Origin: Flavobacterium psychrophilum
GTDB lineage: Bacteria; Bacteroidota; Bacteroidia; Flavobacteriales; Flavobacteriaceae
DNA: 64,000 nt
Reading direction: 5' to 3'
Assembly: GCA_945872245.1 (NCBI GenBank)
Contig: CAMBZB010000004.1
Span: 40,821-104,820, forward strand
This document shows positions 44,839-56,025 of this stretch, one piece after another (position 1 is the stretch's first letter; each line of letters opens with the position of its first letter). A model generated the notes under the pieces. The model did not search any database. It saw only the letters and a program-made list of their open reading frames with translations, and had not been told where the DNA came from. A program made the position numbers and the translations under genes.

Positions 44839-46032
44839 TTACGAAAGTGCCGCTTTTACTTGGTCCGCTGCTTCTTGAAATTCTACAGCTGATAAAATTG
44901 GCATTCCTGAATTATCAATTAGTTCTTTTGCAATAACTGCATTGGTTCCCTGCAAACGAACTATGATTGGCACTTTAATAGCGTCACCCATATTTTTGTA
45001 AGCATCAACAACTCCTTGCGCCACACGGTCACAACGAACGATTCCTCCAAAAATATTAATCAAAATTGCTTTTACATTTGGATCTTTCAAAATGATACGG
45101 AAAGCTAATTCCACACGTTTTGCATCGGCAGTTCCACCAACGTCCAAGAAATTTGCTGGTTCAAAACCTGCATATTTTATTAAATCCATCGTTGCCATGG
45201 CCAATCCAGCTCCATTTACCATACAACCTACGGTTCCGTCAAGATCCACATAATTAAGACCCGCTTCTTTTGCTTCAACCTCGATTGGATTTTCCTCGCG
45301 AACATCACGCATTTCAGCTAATTTCGGATGACGGTATAAAGCATTATCATCCAAATTTACTTTGGCATCAACGGCAATAATTTTATTATCTGAAGTTTTT
45401 AAAACGGGATTAATTTCAAACATCGAAGCGTCAGAACCTATATATGCTTTATATAAAGCATCAACAAACTGAACCATTTCTTTGAAAGCATTTCCAGAAA
45501 GTCCTAAATTAAAGGCAATTCTTCTGGCTTGAAAACCTTGTAATCCAACAGTTGGATCAATCTCTTCGGTAAAAATTAAATGTGGAGTATGTTCTGCCAC
45601 TTCTTCAATATCCATTCCACCTTCGGTAGAATACATAATCATATTGCGACCTTTACTTCTATTTAATAAAACCGACATATAAAACTCCGAAGTTTCCGTT
45701 TCACCAGGATAATAAACATCTTCAGCGACCAAAACTTTGTGCACTTTTTTTCCTTCGGCAGATGTTTGCGGTGTAATCAATTGCATTCCGATGATTTGAC
45801 CAGATATATCTTCAACTTGTTGAAGGTTTTTAGCAAGTTTCACCCCACCCCCTTTTCCACGTCCACCAGCATGAACTTGGGCTTTAATAACATGCCATCC
45901 TGTTCCCGTTTCAGCAGTCAATTGTTTTGCAACAGCAACTGCTTCTTGTGGATTATTCGCCACATAGCCACGTTGCACTTTTACGCCATAGCTGGCAAGT
46001 ATTTCTTTTCCTTGGTATTCGTGTATATCCAT
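44839..46032 (-). CDS. sucC: succinyl-CoA synthetase beta subunit (ADP-forming)
   Basis: The 397-residue protein has the ATP-grasp fold beginning [17 protein letters not shown]. It contains [18 protein letters not shown], the [32 protein letters not shown] metal/nucleotide site and the CoA-side [27 protein letters not shown] and [13 protein letters not shown] motifs. With SucD it converts succinyl-CoA and ADP to succinate and ATP in the TCA cycle. sucD is not adjacent. A -7 box lies 50 bases upstream. Confidence 0.96.
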   Translation of the reverse strand: [397 protein letters not shown]

Positions 46033-46081
46033 ATTGAGGTATTTGACAAGATTCTGAATGTATTCCAGAAATTAAGTGCGG

Positions 46082-46089
46082 CAAAAATA
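46082..46089 (-). promoter_or_regulatory. -7 promoter element of sucC
   Basis: The minus strand reads TATTTTTG, 50 bases before the sucC ATG. Confidence 0.5.
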
Positions 46090-46419
46090 ACACAATTCAT
46101 CTTAAAACTAAAATCTTTTTTGATAATAAAGGCTGTCTTTAAATTTGATTAAAGAAAAATTAGCCCTTAAATTTTAATGTGCACTCCCCAACTATTTATA
46201 AACTAGATTTTAAGTCCCAAAAATTATATTAGAATCTGCTATATCGATTGAAACAAAAAATAAAAGGTAGAAATTGAATGTTATTATCTTAAATTAAATT
46301 AAAAAAATCAAAATGAATTATCAATTTATCAATTTGAATCTATAAGATTGTTTATATCATTAATAAATATACATTTTTCTGCTATTACTATAAAAATAGA
46401 TGTCTTATGATGTTTTCAA

Positions 46420-46437
46420 TTCATTATAATTAATGAA
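46420..46437. promoter_or_regulatory. perfect dyad over the gltB -33 region, candidate operator
   Basis: TTCATTA-TAAT-TAATGAA is an 18-base perfect dyad ending six bases before the gltB -7 box, so a protein bound there would cover the -33 region. The sequence is AT-rich, so chance is possible. Confidence 0.45.
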
Positions 46438-46442
46438 ATCTT

Positions 46443-46450
46443 TATTTTTG
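46443..46450 (+). promoter_or_regulatory. -7 promoter element of gltBD
   Basis: TATTTTTG matches TAnnTTTG, 17 bases before the gltB ATG. Confidence 0.55.
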
Positions 46451-46467
46451 CATAAAAATTAATAAGC

Positions 46468-49400
46468 ATGAAAATTAAAGAACAAGGTCTTTATTTGCCA
46501 GAATTTGAACATGAAAACTGTGGGGCTGGGTTTATCTGTAACCTTAAAGGCGAAAAAACAAATCAAATCATACACGACGCATTAGAAATCCTTGTAAAAC
46601 TGGAACATCGTGGAGGTGTTAGCTCGGATGGAAAAACTGGTGATGGAGCCGGGCTATTAATTGATATCCCTCACGAATATTTCAATAGGGTTTGTGATTT
46701 CAAGCTTCCGGAAGCTCGTGAATATGCCGTTGGAATGGTGTTTTTACCAAAAAATGAAAATCAATATGTTTTTTGTAAAAAAACATTCGAAAAAGAAATC
46801 AAAGGTCAGGGATTAACCATTTTAGGATGGAGAGAAGTTCCTGTAGATTCTTCACAATTAGGACAAATAGCCGCCGCTTCTGAACCAAGAATTGATCAAA
46901 TTTTCGTTGGGAAAAGCGAACCAATTGACGATGCCACATTCAAAGCAAAGCTTTATGCGGCCCGTAAAATAACAGAACACACCATTATCAATTCTAAAAT
47001 ATCTGAGAGCTCTTATTTTTATATCCCTAGTTTTTCAACTACTACGCTTATTTATAAGGGGATTATTATGCCCGAAGACATTGGTCCGTATTACATTGAT
47101 TTACAGCAAACTGATTTAGTAACGCGATTAGCATTAGTACACCAACGTTTTTCTACCAATACAATGCCTTCTTGGGAGTTAGCCCAACCCTTTAGATATA
47201 TATGCCAAAATGGGGAAATCAACACTTTGCGCGGAAATGTAAGTAGAATGCGCGTTAGGGAAGAAATCATGAAGAGCGATGTTTTTGGTCCGCAAATTGA
47301 AAAATTATTTCCAATTATTATTCCAGGAAAGTCGGATTCAGCCTCTATGGATATGGTAGTAGAATTGTTGATGCACACCGGCAGATCATTGCCAGAAGTG
47401 ATGATGATGATGATTCCTGAAGCATGGGAAAAACACCAAACTATGTCATCAGAACGAAAAGCATTCTATGAATATAATGCCTGTATTATGGAGCCTTGGG
47501 ATGGTCCTGCCTCTGTTCCGTTTTCAGATGGTGATTATGTGGGTGCCTTATTGGATCGTAATGGTTTGAGACCTTCACGATATACGGTAACCAAGAGTGG
47601 AAAATTGATCATGGCATCCGAAATTGGTGTTGTAGCAATAGCTCCTGAAGATGTCGAAAGCCACGGTAGATTAGAACCAGGTAAAATGTTCTTGGTTGAT
47701 ATGAACGAAGGACGCATCATTAATGACGAAGAAATCAAAAGCAAAATTGTTTCTGAAAGACCTTATCAGGAATGGTTAAATCAATATAGATTAAATTTAA
47801 AAGACGTACCAAGTACATCAGAAGTTTGTTCTATTGAAACTACAGATTTAGCCACGAGAGAACGTTTGTTTAATTATACATTAGAGGATATTCAGGACAT
47901 TATTACTCCAATGGCTCAAAGTGGTAAAGAAACATTAGGCTCAATGGGAACAGATACACCATTAGCCGTTTTATCAGACAGACCACAATTAATCTATAAT
48001 TATTTCAAACAATTATTTGCGCAAGTTACCAATCCTCCATTAGATGGGATTCGTGAGGAAATCGTTACTGATATTAGTTTGGCGTTAGGCCAAGACAGAA
48101 ATATTTTTGACATTTCAAGTGAGCAATGCAGAAAATTAAGAATTCAGAATCCTGTAATTTCAAACAAAGATTTAGAAAAAATAAGAAATATTTCGGTAGA
48201 TAACTTCAAAGCAGAAACTATTGAAATATTATATCCAAAAGCCAAAGGGTTAAATGGATTGGAAGATGCCTTGGAAGCTATTATTGTTCAAATTACAAAA
48301 GCAATAGAAAGAGGCACTAATATCATTATTTTATCCGACAGAGGTGTTGCCAAAGATTTGGCTCCTATACCTTGTTTACTTGCATGTTCTTACATAAATC
48401 ATCAGATGAATCGTTTACGTAAGCGATCTTATTTTGATATTATCATTGAATCTGCCGAGCCACGAGAGCCACATCACTTCGCTACTCTTTTTGGATATGG
48501 AGCAAGTGCCATCAATCCTTATATGGTAAATGAAATCATCCGTGTTCAAGTAAGAGAAGGATTTATTACTGGTATCGATGAAGAAAAGGCGGTTCACAAT
48601 TTCAATAAAGCCATTGGTTATGGGATTTTAAAAATTATGAATAAAATAGGAATCTCTACTTTACATTCCTATAGGGGTTCGCAAATTTTTGAAATTGTAG
48701 GTTTCAATTCTAAGTTCGTTCAAAAATATTTTCCATACACTACTTCAAGAATTGAGGGTATTGGACTGTATGAAATTGAAAAAGAAATTAATGAAAGATA
48801 CAAATATGCCTACCCAGATACTTTAATCCAAAACAGATTGGGATTAAACATTGGTGGTGAATATAGATGGAGACGTAATGGGGAAAGACACATGTTTAAT
48901 CCTACCACAATTGCTAAATTACAACAAGCGGTTCGATTGAGTGATCAAACTAGCTATGATGAATATGCAAAAGCTATAAATGATCAAGCAAAAAGTTTAA
49001 TGACCATTCGTGGTTTATTCGAATTTACAAATCTTGATCCTATTCCGTTGACTGAGGTAGAACCGTGGACCGAAATCGTAAAACGATTCAAAACTGGTGC
49101 TATGTCTCTTGGTTCGATTTCCAAAGAAGCACACGAAAACTTGGCTATTGCCATGAATCGTATTGGTGGAAAATCGAATTCTGGAGAAGGCGGTGAGGAT
49201 AGAAACCGTTTTCAACCTGACCTTAATGGAGACAGTCGTAACTCGGCAATTAAGCAGGTTGCCTCTGGACGATTTGGTGTTACTTCTCATTATTTGTCTA
49301 ATGCAAGAGAAATTCAGATAAAAATGGCTCAAGGTGCAAAACCTGGCGAAGGCGGACAATTGCCTGGCGAAAAAGTAGATCCTTACATTGCTGCCACACG

Positions 49401-50979
49401 TAATTCAACACCTTATGTTGGATTGATTTCACCACCGCCTCACCATGATTTTTACTCAATAGAAGATTTAGCCCAATTAATTTTTGATCTAAAAAATGCC
49501 AACAGAGAAGCTCGTATCAACGTGAAATTAGTTTCTGAAGTAGGTGTTGGAACTATCGCTGCTGGCGTATCAAAAGCAAAAGCAGATGTAGTTTTAATTG
49601 CTGGTTATGACGGAGGAACTGGGGCTTCGCCACTTACTTCGCTAAAGCACGCAGGATTACCTTGGGAACTTGGATTAGCCGAAGCACAGCAAACTTTGGT
49701 TTTAAATAACCTAAGAAGCAGAATCATTGTAGAATGTGACGGACAATTAAAAACGGGTCGTGATGTGGCTATTGCCGCTTTATTGGGAGCCGAAGAATTT
49801 GGTTTCGCAACAGCACCACTTGTAGCTTCGGGTTGTATTATGATGCGTAAATGCCACTTAAACACTTGTCCAGTTGGTATTGCAACCCAAGACAAAGAGT
49901 TGCGTAAAAACTTTAAGGGAACGCCGGAACACGTTATTAACTTCTTCTACTATGTTGCGGAAGAATTAAGATGCATTATGGCGCAATTAGGTTTTAGAAC
50001 ATTAGATGAAATGGTGGGGCAAACTCACAAAATTAATTCTAATCAAGCAATAACGCAGTATAAAGCAAAAGGTCTTGATTTATCGTCTATATTACATACG
50101 CCTGTTGGATATGGAGAAAAAATTCTTAGAAATACTGAAAAACAAGATCATAACTTAGGAAACGTAATTGACTTTCAAATATTGAAAGACTCTCACCGTG
50201 CGATTCATGGTAAAGAGAAAATGATATTGAATTATCCTATTAACAATACTAATCGTTCTGTTGGTGCAATCATAAGTAATGAAATTTCTAAAATATATGG
50301 ATATCTTGGTTTACCTGAAGACACTTTAAACGTGAATTTCACTGGTTCTGCTGGTCAAAGTTTAGGTGCCTTTAGTGCCCACGGATTAACATTTACTGTT
50401 GAAGGAAACACCAATGACTACTTAGGAAAAGGACTTTCTGGAGCTAAGCTAATCATTAAGAAACCAGCAAAAGCAACATTCGTTGCCGAAGACAATGTTA
50501 TCGTTGGAAACGTTTGTTTATTCGGAGCAATCGAAGGAGAAGCTTATATAAATGGTATTGCAGGTGAACGATTTGCCGTTCGTAACTCTGGAGCAACTGC
50601 TGTTGTTGAAGGAGTTGGTGATCACGGCTGTGAATACATGACGGGTGGTAAAGTAGTCGTTTTAGGTAAAACAGGAAGAAATTTTGCTGCTGGAATGAGT
50701 GGCGGCATTGCCTACATTTATGATCCTGAAAAACAATTTGTAAACGGTTTGTGTAATACAGAATCAATAGATTTTGAAACGGTAGAAGGAGTTGACGCCG
50801 AAGATTTAAAATCATTGATCTCTAAACACGTGCTTTATACCAATAGTAATAGAGGGGCTGAGATATTAATTGATTGGACAAACAGCTTAGGTAAATTTGT
50901 AAAAGTAATGCCTACCGATTACAAAAAAGCGTTAAAACGTTTGGAAAAAGAAAAATTGTTACAAGAATTAACAGCATAA
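46468..50979 (+). CDS. gltB: glutamate synthase large subunit
   Basis: The protein has 1503 residues. A short propeptide precedes Cys18 (HENCGAGF), the N-terminal nucleophile of the class II glutamine amidotransferase domain. The central domain, the FMN-binding synthase domain ([36 protein letters not shown]) and the 3Fe-4S cluster [12 protein letters not shown] (C-x5-C-x4-C) follow, and then the C-terminal beta-helix GXGXG domain. It transfers the amide of glutamine to 2-oxoglutarate. gltD follows after five bases. Length and motifs are complete. Confidence 0.97.
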   Translation: MKIKEQGLYLPEFEHENCGAGFICNLKGEKTNQIIHDALEILVKLEHRGGVSSDGKTGDGAGLLIDIPHEYFNRVCDFKLPEAREYAVGMVFLPKNENQYVFCKKTFEKEIKGQGLTILGWREVPVDSSQLGQIAAASEPRIDQIFVGKSEPIDDATFKAKLYAARKITEHTIINSKISESSYFYIPSFSTTTLIYKGIIMPEDIGPYYIDLQQTDLVTRLALVHQRFSTNTMPSWELAQPFRYICQNGEINTLRGNVSRMRVREEIMKSDVFGPQIEKLFPIIIPGKSDSASMDMVVELLMHTGRSLPEVMMMMIPEAWEKHQTMSSERKAFYEYNACIMEPWDGPASVPFSDGDYVGALLDRNGLRPSRYTVTKSGKLIMASEIGVVAIAPEDVESHGRLEPGKMFLVDMNEGRIINDEEIKSKIVSERPYQEWLNQYRLNLKDVPSTSEVCSIETTDLATRERLFNYTLEDIQDIITPMAQSGKETLGSMGTDTPLAVLSDRPQLIYNYFKQLFAQVTNPPLDGIREEIVTDISLALGQDRNIFDISSEQCRKLRIQNPVISNKDLEKIRNISVDNFKAETIEILYPKAKGLNGLEDALEAIIVQITKAIERGTNIIILSDRGVAKDLAPIPCLLACSYINHQMNRLRKRSYFDIIIESAEPREPHHFATLFGYGASAINPYMVNEIIRVQVREGFITGIDEEKAVHNFNKAIGYGILKIMNKIGISTLHSYRGSQIFEIVGFNSKFVQKYFPYTTSRIEGIGLYEIEKEINERYKYAYPDTLIQNRLGLNIGGEYRWRRNGERHMFNPTTIAKLQQAVRLSDQTSYDEYAKAINDQAKSLMTIRGLFEFTNLDPIPLTEVEPWTEIVKRFKTGAMSLGSISKEAHENLAIAMNRIGGKSNSGEGGEDRNRFQPDLNGDSRNSAIKQVASGRFGVTSHYLSNAREIQIKMAQGAKPGEGGQLPGEKVDPYIAATRNSTPYVGLISPPPHHDFYSIEDLAQLIFDLKNANREARINVKLVSEVGVGTIAAGVSKAKADVVLIAGYDGGTGASPLTSLKHAGLPWELGLAEAQQTLVLNNLRSRIIVECDGQLKTGRDVAIAALLGAEEFGFATAPLVASGCIMMRKCHLNTCPVGIATQDKELRKNFKGTPEHVINFFYYVAEELRCIMAQLGFRTLDEMVGQTHKINSNQAITQYKAKGLDLSSILHTPVGYGEKILRNTEKQDHNLGNVIDFQILKDSHRAIHGKEKMILNYPINNTNRSVGAIISNEISKIYGYLGLPEDTLNVNFTGSAGQSLGAFSAHGLTFTVEGNTNDYLGKGLSGAKLIIKKPAKATFVAEDNVIVGNVCLFGAIEGEAYINGIAGERFAVRNSGATAVVEGVGDHGCEYMTGGKVVVLGKTGRNFAAGMSGGIAYIYDPEKQFVNGLCNTESIDFETVEGVDAEDLKSLISKHVLYTNSNRGAEILIDWTNSLGKFVKVMPTDYKKALKRLEKEKLLQELTA

Positions 50980-50984
50980 TTACA

Positions 50985-52445
50985 ATGGGAAAAGTTACAG
51001 GATTTAAAGAATTTGAAAGAGAAGATGAATCATATACGGCCGTAAAAGAACGTGTAGGACATTATAATGAATTTACGGTTCCTTTGAGTGAAGCTGAAAT
51101 TACAAAACAAGGATCCCGTTGTATGGATTGCGGTATACCTTTTTGCCATAGTGGATGTCCTCTAGGAAATTTGATTCCAGATTTCAATCACATGGTGCAT
51201 CAAGGCGAGTGGCAGAAAGCCTCTTGGATACTCCATTCAACAAATAATTTTCCGGAATTCACGGGACGTCTATGCCCTGCCCCATGCGAAAAAGCATGTG
51301 TATTGGGTATTATTGCAGAGCCCGTTTCTATTGAAAATATAGAAAAAAATATTGTAGAACGTGCCTTTAAAGAAGGATGGATTAAGCCGCAACCCCCTAA
51401 AACTAGAACTGGAAAAACAGTTGCTGTTGTAGGTTCAGGTCCTGCAGGTTTAGCCGCTGCACAACAATTAAACAGAGCGGGGCACTTAGTTACCGTATTA
51501 GAAAGAGATGATACTGTTGGTGGATTATTGCGTTATGGAATTCCAAACTTCAAAATGGAGAAAGGAATTATCGACAGACGTATCGCAATTCTAGAAGCTG
51601 AAGGTATTATTTTTAAAGTAAACACTAATGTTGGCGTAAACTATGACATTAACGACTTAAAAGCTTTTGATTCCATCGTACTATGCGGTGGAGCAACGGA
51701 AAGAAGAGGTTTGCCAACTCCCGGAGCAGATGCAGACGGAGTGGTTCAAGCAATGGATTTCTTAACCCAACAAACTAAAGTAGTTTTTGGACAAAAAGTA
51801 GAAAATCAAGTAATGGCTACTGGCAAAGATGTAATCGTAATTGGTGGTGGAGATACAGGATCTGACTGTGTAGGCACATCAAACCGTCACGGTGCAAAAT
51901 CAGTAACTAACTTTGAGATTATGCCTAAACCTCCAGTAGGGAGAAGCGAAACCACCCCTTGGCCTTATTGGCCACTACAACTGAAGACATCGTCTTCTCA
52001 TAAAGAAGGTGCTGAGAGAAACTGGTTGATAAACACTAAAGAGTTTATCAAAGATGCCAATGGTAAATTAATCGCTCTAAAAACAGTTAACGTAGAATGG
52101 AAAATGGTTCCTGGACAACGTCCTGAATTAATAGAAGTACCTGGTTCTGAGAAAACATGGCCATGTGACTTAGCTTTATTAGCTTTAGGTTTTACCGGAC
52201 CTGAGAAAACATTGAGCAGCCAATTAGGTTTAGAACTTGATTTCAGAAGCAACTATAAAGCAGAATATGGCAAATACCAAACCAATGTTCCTAATGTCTT
52301 TACCGCAGGTGATATGAGAAGAGGACAATCCTTAATCGTTTGGGCAATCTCCGAAGGCCGTGAAGCTGCTAGACAAGTAGACATTTATTTAATGGGCTCT
52401 AGTAATTTACCAACAAAAGAAGGTGGAGACTTGCCTAGTGTATAA
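50985..52445 (+). CDS. gltD: glutamate synthase small subunit
   Basis: The 486-residue protein has an N-terminal ferredoxin-like region with cysteines 46, 49, 54 and 58 ([14 protein letters not shown]) and 97, 101 and 105, which bind two 4Fe-4S clusters. An FAD-binding Rossmann domain ([22 protein letters not shown]) and an NADPH-binding domain ([22 protein letters not shown]) follow. It passes electrons from NAD(P)H to GltB. It ends with the FAD-contact segment [26 protein letters not shown]. The terminator after it closes the operon. Confidence 0.97.
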   Translation: MGKVTGFKEFEREDESYTAVKERVGHYNEFTVPLSEAEITKQGSRCMDCGIPFCHSGCPLGNLIPDFNHMVHQGEWQKASWILHSTNNFPEFTGRLCPAPCEKACVLGIIAEPVSIENIEKNIVERAFKEGWIKPQPPKTRTGKTVAVVGSGPAGLAAAQQLNRAGHLVTVLERDDTVGGLLRYGIPNFKMEKGIIDRRIAILEAEGIIFKVNTNVGVNYDINDLKAFDSIVLCGGATERRGLPTPGADADGVVQAMDFLTQQTKVVFGQKVENQVMATGKDVIVIGGGDTGSDCVGTSNRHGAKSVTNFEIMPKPPVGRSETTPWPYWPLQLKTSSSHKEGAERNWLINTKEFIKDANGKLIALKTVNVEWKMVPGQRPELIEVPGSEKTWPCDLALLALGFTGPEKTLSSQLGLELDFRSNYKAEYGKYQTNVPNVFTAGDMRRGQSLIVWAISEGREAARQVDIYLMGSSNLPTKEGGDLPSV

Positions 52446-52466
52446 ATAGTAATAAAATATTTTTAT

Positions 52467-52500
52467 AAAGCCCTTGGATTTTTTTCAAGGGCTTTTTTTG
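52467..52500 (+). terminator. intrinsic terminator of gltBD
   Basis: AAAGCCCTTG (52467-52476) pairs with CAAGGGCTTT (52486-52495), followed by T residues. Confidence 0.88.
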
Positions 52501-52578
52501 TTTAGAAAACAATAATTATATCGATGTATGTTTATTTTGAAACATTTTGTTATAATTTGTTAGTTTTCAGTTTTCTCC

Positions 52579-52609
52579 TTGTGAGTATCGCTAAAGAGTA
52601 ATAAATTTG
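52579..52609 (+). promoter_or_regulatory. full promoter of lysA
   Basis: TTG (52579-52581), a 20-base spacer and TAAATTTG (52602-52609) match the Flavobacterium consensus. The TTG inside the -7 box at 52607 is therefore not a start codon. Confidence 0.65.
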
Positions 52610-52624
52610 TCCAAAAATATTACC

Positions 52625-53842
52625 ATGCAAGCGAAAGACTTAGTACAATTAGCAGAACAATTCGGTAGTCCACTATACGTATATGATGCAGCAAAAATCC
52701 AATCTCAATATAAAAGATTAACAAGCGCTTTTTCTAAAGTAGAAAAATTACGTATCAATTATGCCATGAAGGCCTTGTCAAACATTGCTATTCTTCAATT
52801 GTTGAGAGAAATGGGATCTTGTTTAGACGCAGTTTCTATCCAAGAAGTTCAACTAGGACTTCATGCTGGATATTCACCTGATCAAATCTTTTTTACTCCA
52901 AATGGGGTTTCTCTCGAAGAAATTGAAGAAGTGTCTGCAATGGGAGTTCAAATCAACATTGACAATTTATCTATATTAGAACAATTTGGAACAAAACATC
53001 CAAGCGTTCCTGTTTGCATTCGAATCAACCCTCACGTAATGGCCGGTGGAAACGCCAACATTTCGGTAGGACACATCGACAGTAAATTTGGAATTTCTGT
53101 TCATCAACTACCGCATTTGGTTCGTATTGTTGAAAACACAAAAATGAATATCGTTGGAATCCACATGCACACAGGTTCTGATATTTTGGATATTGAAGTA
53201 TTTTTATATGCTGCGGAAATTCTTTTTGATGCCGCCAGAAGCTTCAAAAACCTAGAGTTTTTAGACTTTGGAAGCGGATTTAAAGTGCCTTACAAAAAAG
53301 ACGATATCGAAACGGATATTGAAGAATTAGGTAGAAAATTATCTAAAAGATTCAACGCCTTCTGTAAGGAATATGGTAAGGATTTGACCTTGATTTTCGA
53401 ACCAGGAAAATTCTTGGTAAGCGAAGCTGGTTATTTCTTAGCCAAAGTAAATGTGGTAAAACAAACTACTTCTACCGTTTTTGCTGGAATTGACAGTGGT
53501 TTCAACCACTTGATTAGACCTATGTTTTACGGTTCGCAACACTATATTGAAAACATATCCAACCCAAAAGGAAAAGAACGTTTCTATTCTGTTGTGGGAT
53601 ATATTTGTGAAACGGATACCTTTGCCAGCAATCGCAGAATTTCGGAAATTAACGAAGGTGATATTCTTTGTTTTAGAAATGCGGGAGCTTATTGCTTCTC
53701 GATGGCATCGAACTATAACTCTCGATACAAACCTGCAGAAGTTTTGTGGCTCAATGGCGAAGGCCATTTAATTAGGGCGCACGAGACCTTTGAAGATTTA
53801 CTTAAAAATCAAATTCCGTTACCAACAGTGGCAACAGTTTAA
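52625..53842 (+). CDS. lysA: diaminopimelate decarboxylase
   Basis: The protein has 405 residues from ATG 52625, chosen because the upstream TTG is part of the promoter. The alanine-racemase-like barrel carries the PLP lysine in INYAMKALSN (Lys49), the HMHTGSDI histidine, the GSGFKVPY glycine loop and EPGKFLV. The C-terminal beta-domain has CETDTFASNR with the catalytic cysteine and the FRNAGAYCFSMASNYNSR tyrosine/substrate segment. It forms lysine from meso-diaminopimelate as a dimer in the cytosol. Confidence 0.95.
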   Translation: MQAKDLVQLAEQFGSPLYVYDAAKIQSQYKRLTSAFSKVEKLRINYAMKALSNIAILQLLREMGSCLDAVSIQEVQLGLHAGYSPDQIFFTPNGVSLEEIEEVSAMGVQINIDNLSILEQFGTKHPSVPVCIRINPHVMAGGNANISVGHIDSKFGISVHQLPHLVRIVENTKMNIVGIHMHTGSDILDIEVFLYAAEILFDAARSFKNLEFLDFGSGFKVPYKKDDIETDIEELGRKLSKRFNAFCKEYGKDLTLIFEPGKFLVSEAGYFLAKVNVVKQTTSTVFAGIDSGFNHLIRPMFYGSQHYIENISNPKGKERFYSVVGYICETDTFASNRRISEINEGDILCFRNAGAYCFSMASNYNSRYKPAEVLWLNGEGHLIRAHETFEDLLKNQIPLPTVATV

Positions 53843-53851
53843 TAAATACCG

Positions 53852-53890
53852 AATCCCATTTCAATGAAAAATGAAATTGGATTTTTATGT
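53852..53890 (+). terminator. intrinsic terminator of lysA
   Basis: AATCC-C-ATTTCA (53852-53863) pairs with TGAAAT-T-GGATT (53872-53883) with one mismatch, followed by TTTTA. Confidence 0.7.
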
Positions 53891-53901
53891 ATCATTATAG
53901 C

Positions 53902-53934
53902 AGATTTGACAACTTTTTGAAAGTTGTCAAATCT
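53902..53934. repeat. perfect 15-bp hairpin in the lysA-pafA gap
   Basis: AGATTTGACAACTTT (53902-53916) and its exact complement (53920-53934) enclose the three-base loop TTG, and an A-run follows. There is no T-run on either outlet strand, so it is not a normal terminator. The TTGACAACTTTxxxAAAGTTGTCAAA phrase is, from memory, a recurrent Bacteroidota intergenic palindrome. Confidence 0.8.
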
Positions 53935-53952
53935 AAAAAAGCTCCAAAGAAT

Positions 53953-55569
53953 CTATTTCTCCTCCAAAACTTCTTCCAAAACCTTGCTTTGTGTGCCATT
54001 TGGCAATTCGAGTTTTAGTTTGAAAGCTAAAGTTGGCGCAATCTGGGTAATCTCTTTTTTATCAAAACTTTCCCCTGGTTTAATTTTCCAACCATAAAAA
54101 AGTAAAGGTGCGTGAGTATCATAAGCATAAGGTGTCCCGTGAGTAGTTCCTGTTACTCCATATTCTATATAACCTGGTTTGTCTAACACTACCAAATCAC
54201 CGTTTTGAGAAACATCGTAACCGTTATTTATTAAATTCAAATAATAATCATTTCCGGTCGAAGCCAAAATATCTTCCTCACTATAGACTCTTTTTACTTG
54301 CTCCTGGGTCATCAAATAATCTTTAAAAGTTTGTTTTACTTTAGCTAATTCTAATCCTTTAGATTTGATTGTTTCCTTGTTGAAATAAATATTAAAATTA
54401 GAATATTCAATTACTAAATTTTCACCAAAAGTAGCAGTGGAAAATTCTTTAATACCTTTAGAAATATCTTTGGCTGGAACATTTTTTACATCGTACTTAT
54501 AATCTTTCAGATGATTTGCATTTTCAGCACAAGCGTGGTCGGCGGTCAAGAAAAGTAAATAATTATCCTTGCCAACCGTTTTGTCTAAATAATCCAATAA
54601 ATCGGCCATTGTAAGGTCTAATCGTAAATAAGTATCTTGCAATTCCATTGATCTTGGTCCTAAAATGTGTCCTACATAATCAGTTGATGAGAAACTTACG
54701 GTCAGGAAATCAGTGATATTGTCTTTTCCAAGCTCTTCTTTCTCTATGGCTTTTTTGGCAAAATCAGCCAATAAATTATTTCCAAAAGGTGTTAAACGCA
54801 TTATTTCTGGACCGTGTTTATCATACATTTGAATTAGATTGTACGGAAAAACCGGTTTTTCGGAATTGTATAATTTACCTTCATACGGATTGTCATCCGG
54901 CAAACTTTCGTTATAGTCAGAAGCTGGTTTCAACAAACTCCAACCCTTATTTATATAGGACATATAATTTTTGTCATTATTAAATTGGGTAACCCAATCC
55001 GGCAATGCTGAATTATAGAATGTGCTCGAAATAAACGCTCCTGTTCCGCTATACCAAAAAGCCCAATTGGCAAAATGTCCCGCTGGCAAAATGGCGCCTC
55101 TATCTTTCAAACTCATCCCTATCACTTTTCCTTTAAAGTTGGTTGTCAATCGCAATTCATCGGTAATGGTCGTGCTTTGGAGATTTTTTGGAGACATCGC
55201 TCCTTCTTTATCCGTTCCGTTACCAACTGTTTTTACAGAAGCGTCATCAGTGCAATACATCGATTTTCCTAACTTTCTATTATACCATTCATTGCCAACA
55301 ATTCCGTTTACCGATGGAGTGGCTCCAGTGTAAATGGAAGCGTGTCCGGGAGCTGTATAAGTAGGCATATAGTTAAAATGGGCATTATGAAAAACAAATC
55401 CATTGCCCATCAAACGCTTGAAACCATTAGGAGAAAAATCATCCGAAAAACGATATAAATATTCCATTTTCATTTGATCGACAACAATTCCAACTACCAA
55501 TTTTGGACGTTGTTGCGCTTGGGTATTTAGAATAAGACAAAAAGCAAGAAGTAAAAAAAAATTTCTCAT
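53953..55569 (-). CDS. PafA-type alkaline phosphatase
   Basis: The 538-residue exported protein has a signal peptide (MRNFFLLLAFCLILNTQAQ). The alkaline phosphatase superfamily core includes VVGIVVDQMKMEYLYR (first zinc-binding Asp31), the nucleophile threonine in PTYTAPGHASIYTG (about Thr72), SFSSTDYVGHILGPRS and LTADHACAEN. PafA-type enzymes are periplasmic phosphate-independent phosphomonoesterases common in Flavobacteria. It is nine bases downstream of a small secreted protein gene, so the two are likely co-transcribed. Confidence 0.92.
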   Translation of the reverse strand: MRNFFLLLAFCLILNTQAQQRPKLVVGIVVDQMKMEYLYRFSDDFSPNGFKRLMGNGFVFHNAHFNYMPTYTAPGHASIYTGATPSVNGIVGNEWYNRKLGKSMYCTDDASVKTVGNGTDKEGAMSPKNLQSTTITDELRLTTNFKGKVIGMSLKDRGAILPAGHFANWAFWYSGTGAFISSTFYNSALPDWVTQFNNDKNYMSYINKGWSLLKPASDYNESLPDDNPYEGKLYNSEKPVFPYNLIQMYDKHGPEIMRLTPFGNNLLADFAKKAIEKEELGKDNITDFLTVSFSSTDYVGHILGPRSMELQDTYLRLDLTMADLLDYLDKTVGKDNYLLFLTADHACAENANHLKDYKYDVKNVPAKDISKGIKEFSTATFGENLVIEYSNFNIYFNKETIKSKGLELAKVKQTFKDYLMTQEQVKRVYSEEDILASTGNDYYLNLINNGYDVSQNGDLVVLDKPGYIEYGVTGTTHGTPYAYDTHAPLLFYGWKIKPGESFDKKEITQIAPTLAFKLKLELPNGTQSKVLEEVLEEK

Positions 55570-55578
55570 AAGACAATT

Positions 55579-55995
55579 TTAAGGTTTAAAATTGGAAATA
55601 TTATAGACAATAATTCTATTATCATAATTGATATAAAGCTGCTTTCTATTGCCCTGTTTCTTTCTGGTAATAATTGATAATGTGCAATCGTCACCATTAT
55701 TGTCCTTACAGGTAAAAGAATAAACGCAGTCGGATTCATTTTCTTCAATGGAATGATAATCAATAATTTCAAATACTTGAATGGCTTCGGAATAAACAAC
55801 AATCCTACTTTTATCGGTATCCAATTTCACTAAAATATTGACCAAATCCAAGTCAGACCATTTACCCCATTTTCCTTTTTGGTCTTTTTCCAAAACGCTA
55901 AAACCAGAAGTTTTAAAATTATAAGTTTGACTGTACGATTTATGCAAGCCGACACATAGAAACACCAGAACAATAATTATTTTAATTTTTGCCAT
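55579..55995 (-). CDS. secreted hypothetical protein upstream of pafA
   Basis: The 138-residue protein starts at ATG 55995 with a signal peptide (KIKIIIVLVFLCVGLHKSYSQ). The mature part is beta-rich and hydrophilic (TYNFKTSGFSVLEKDQKGKWGKWSDL, YINYDNRIIVYNIS) with one cysteine pair (VYSFTCKDNNGDDCTL). I do not recognise the family. It is the first gene of the pafA transcript and may be periplasmic or surface-linked. Confidence 0.8.
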   Translation of the reverse strand: MAKIKIIIVLVFLCVGLHKSYSQTYNFKTSGFSVLEKDQKGKWGKWSDLDLVNILVKLDTDKSRIVVYSEAIQVFEIIDYHSIEENESDCVYSFTCKDNNGDDCTLSIITRKKQGNRKQLYINYDNRIIVYNISNFKP

Positions 55996-56017
55996 TATTT
56001 ATAAATTAGTATGCCTT

Positions 56018-56025
56018 CAAAAGTA
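56018..56025 (-). promoter_or_regulatory. -7 promoter element of the hypothetical-pafA pair
   Basis: The minus strand reads TACTTTTG, 22 bases before the hypothetical protein ATG. Confidence 0.45.

Larger units (their letters stand above)
46033..46467. other. 435-base AT-rich divergent promoter region between sucC and gltB
   Basis: No gene is visible. The region holds the sucC promoter at its left end and the gltB promoter and a perfect dyad at its right end. In between is very AT-rich sequence with a direct repeat ATCAATTT-ATCAATTT (46320-46335). The unusual length for this compact genome suggests regulatory content. Confidence 0.65.

Noticed and set aside
52607..52624. Upstream TTG start for lysA
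   Set aside because: It lies inside TAAATTTG of a complete promoter; ATG 52625 fits better.
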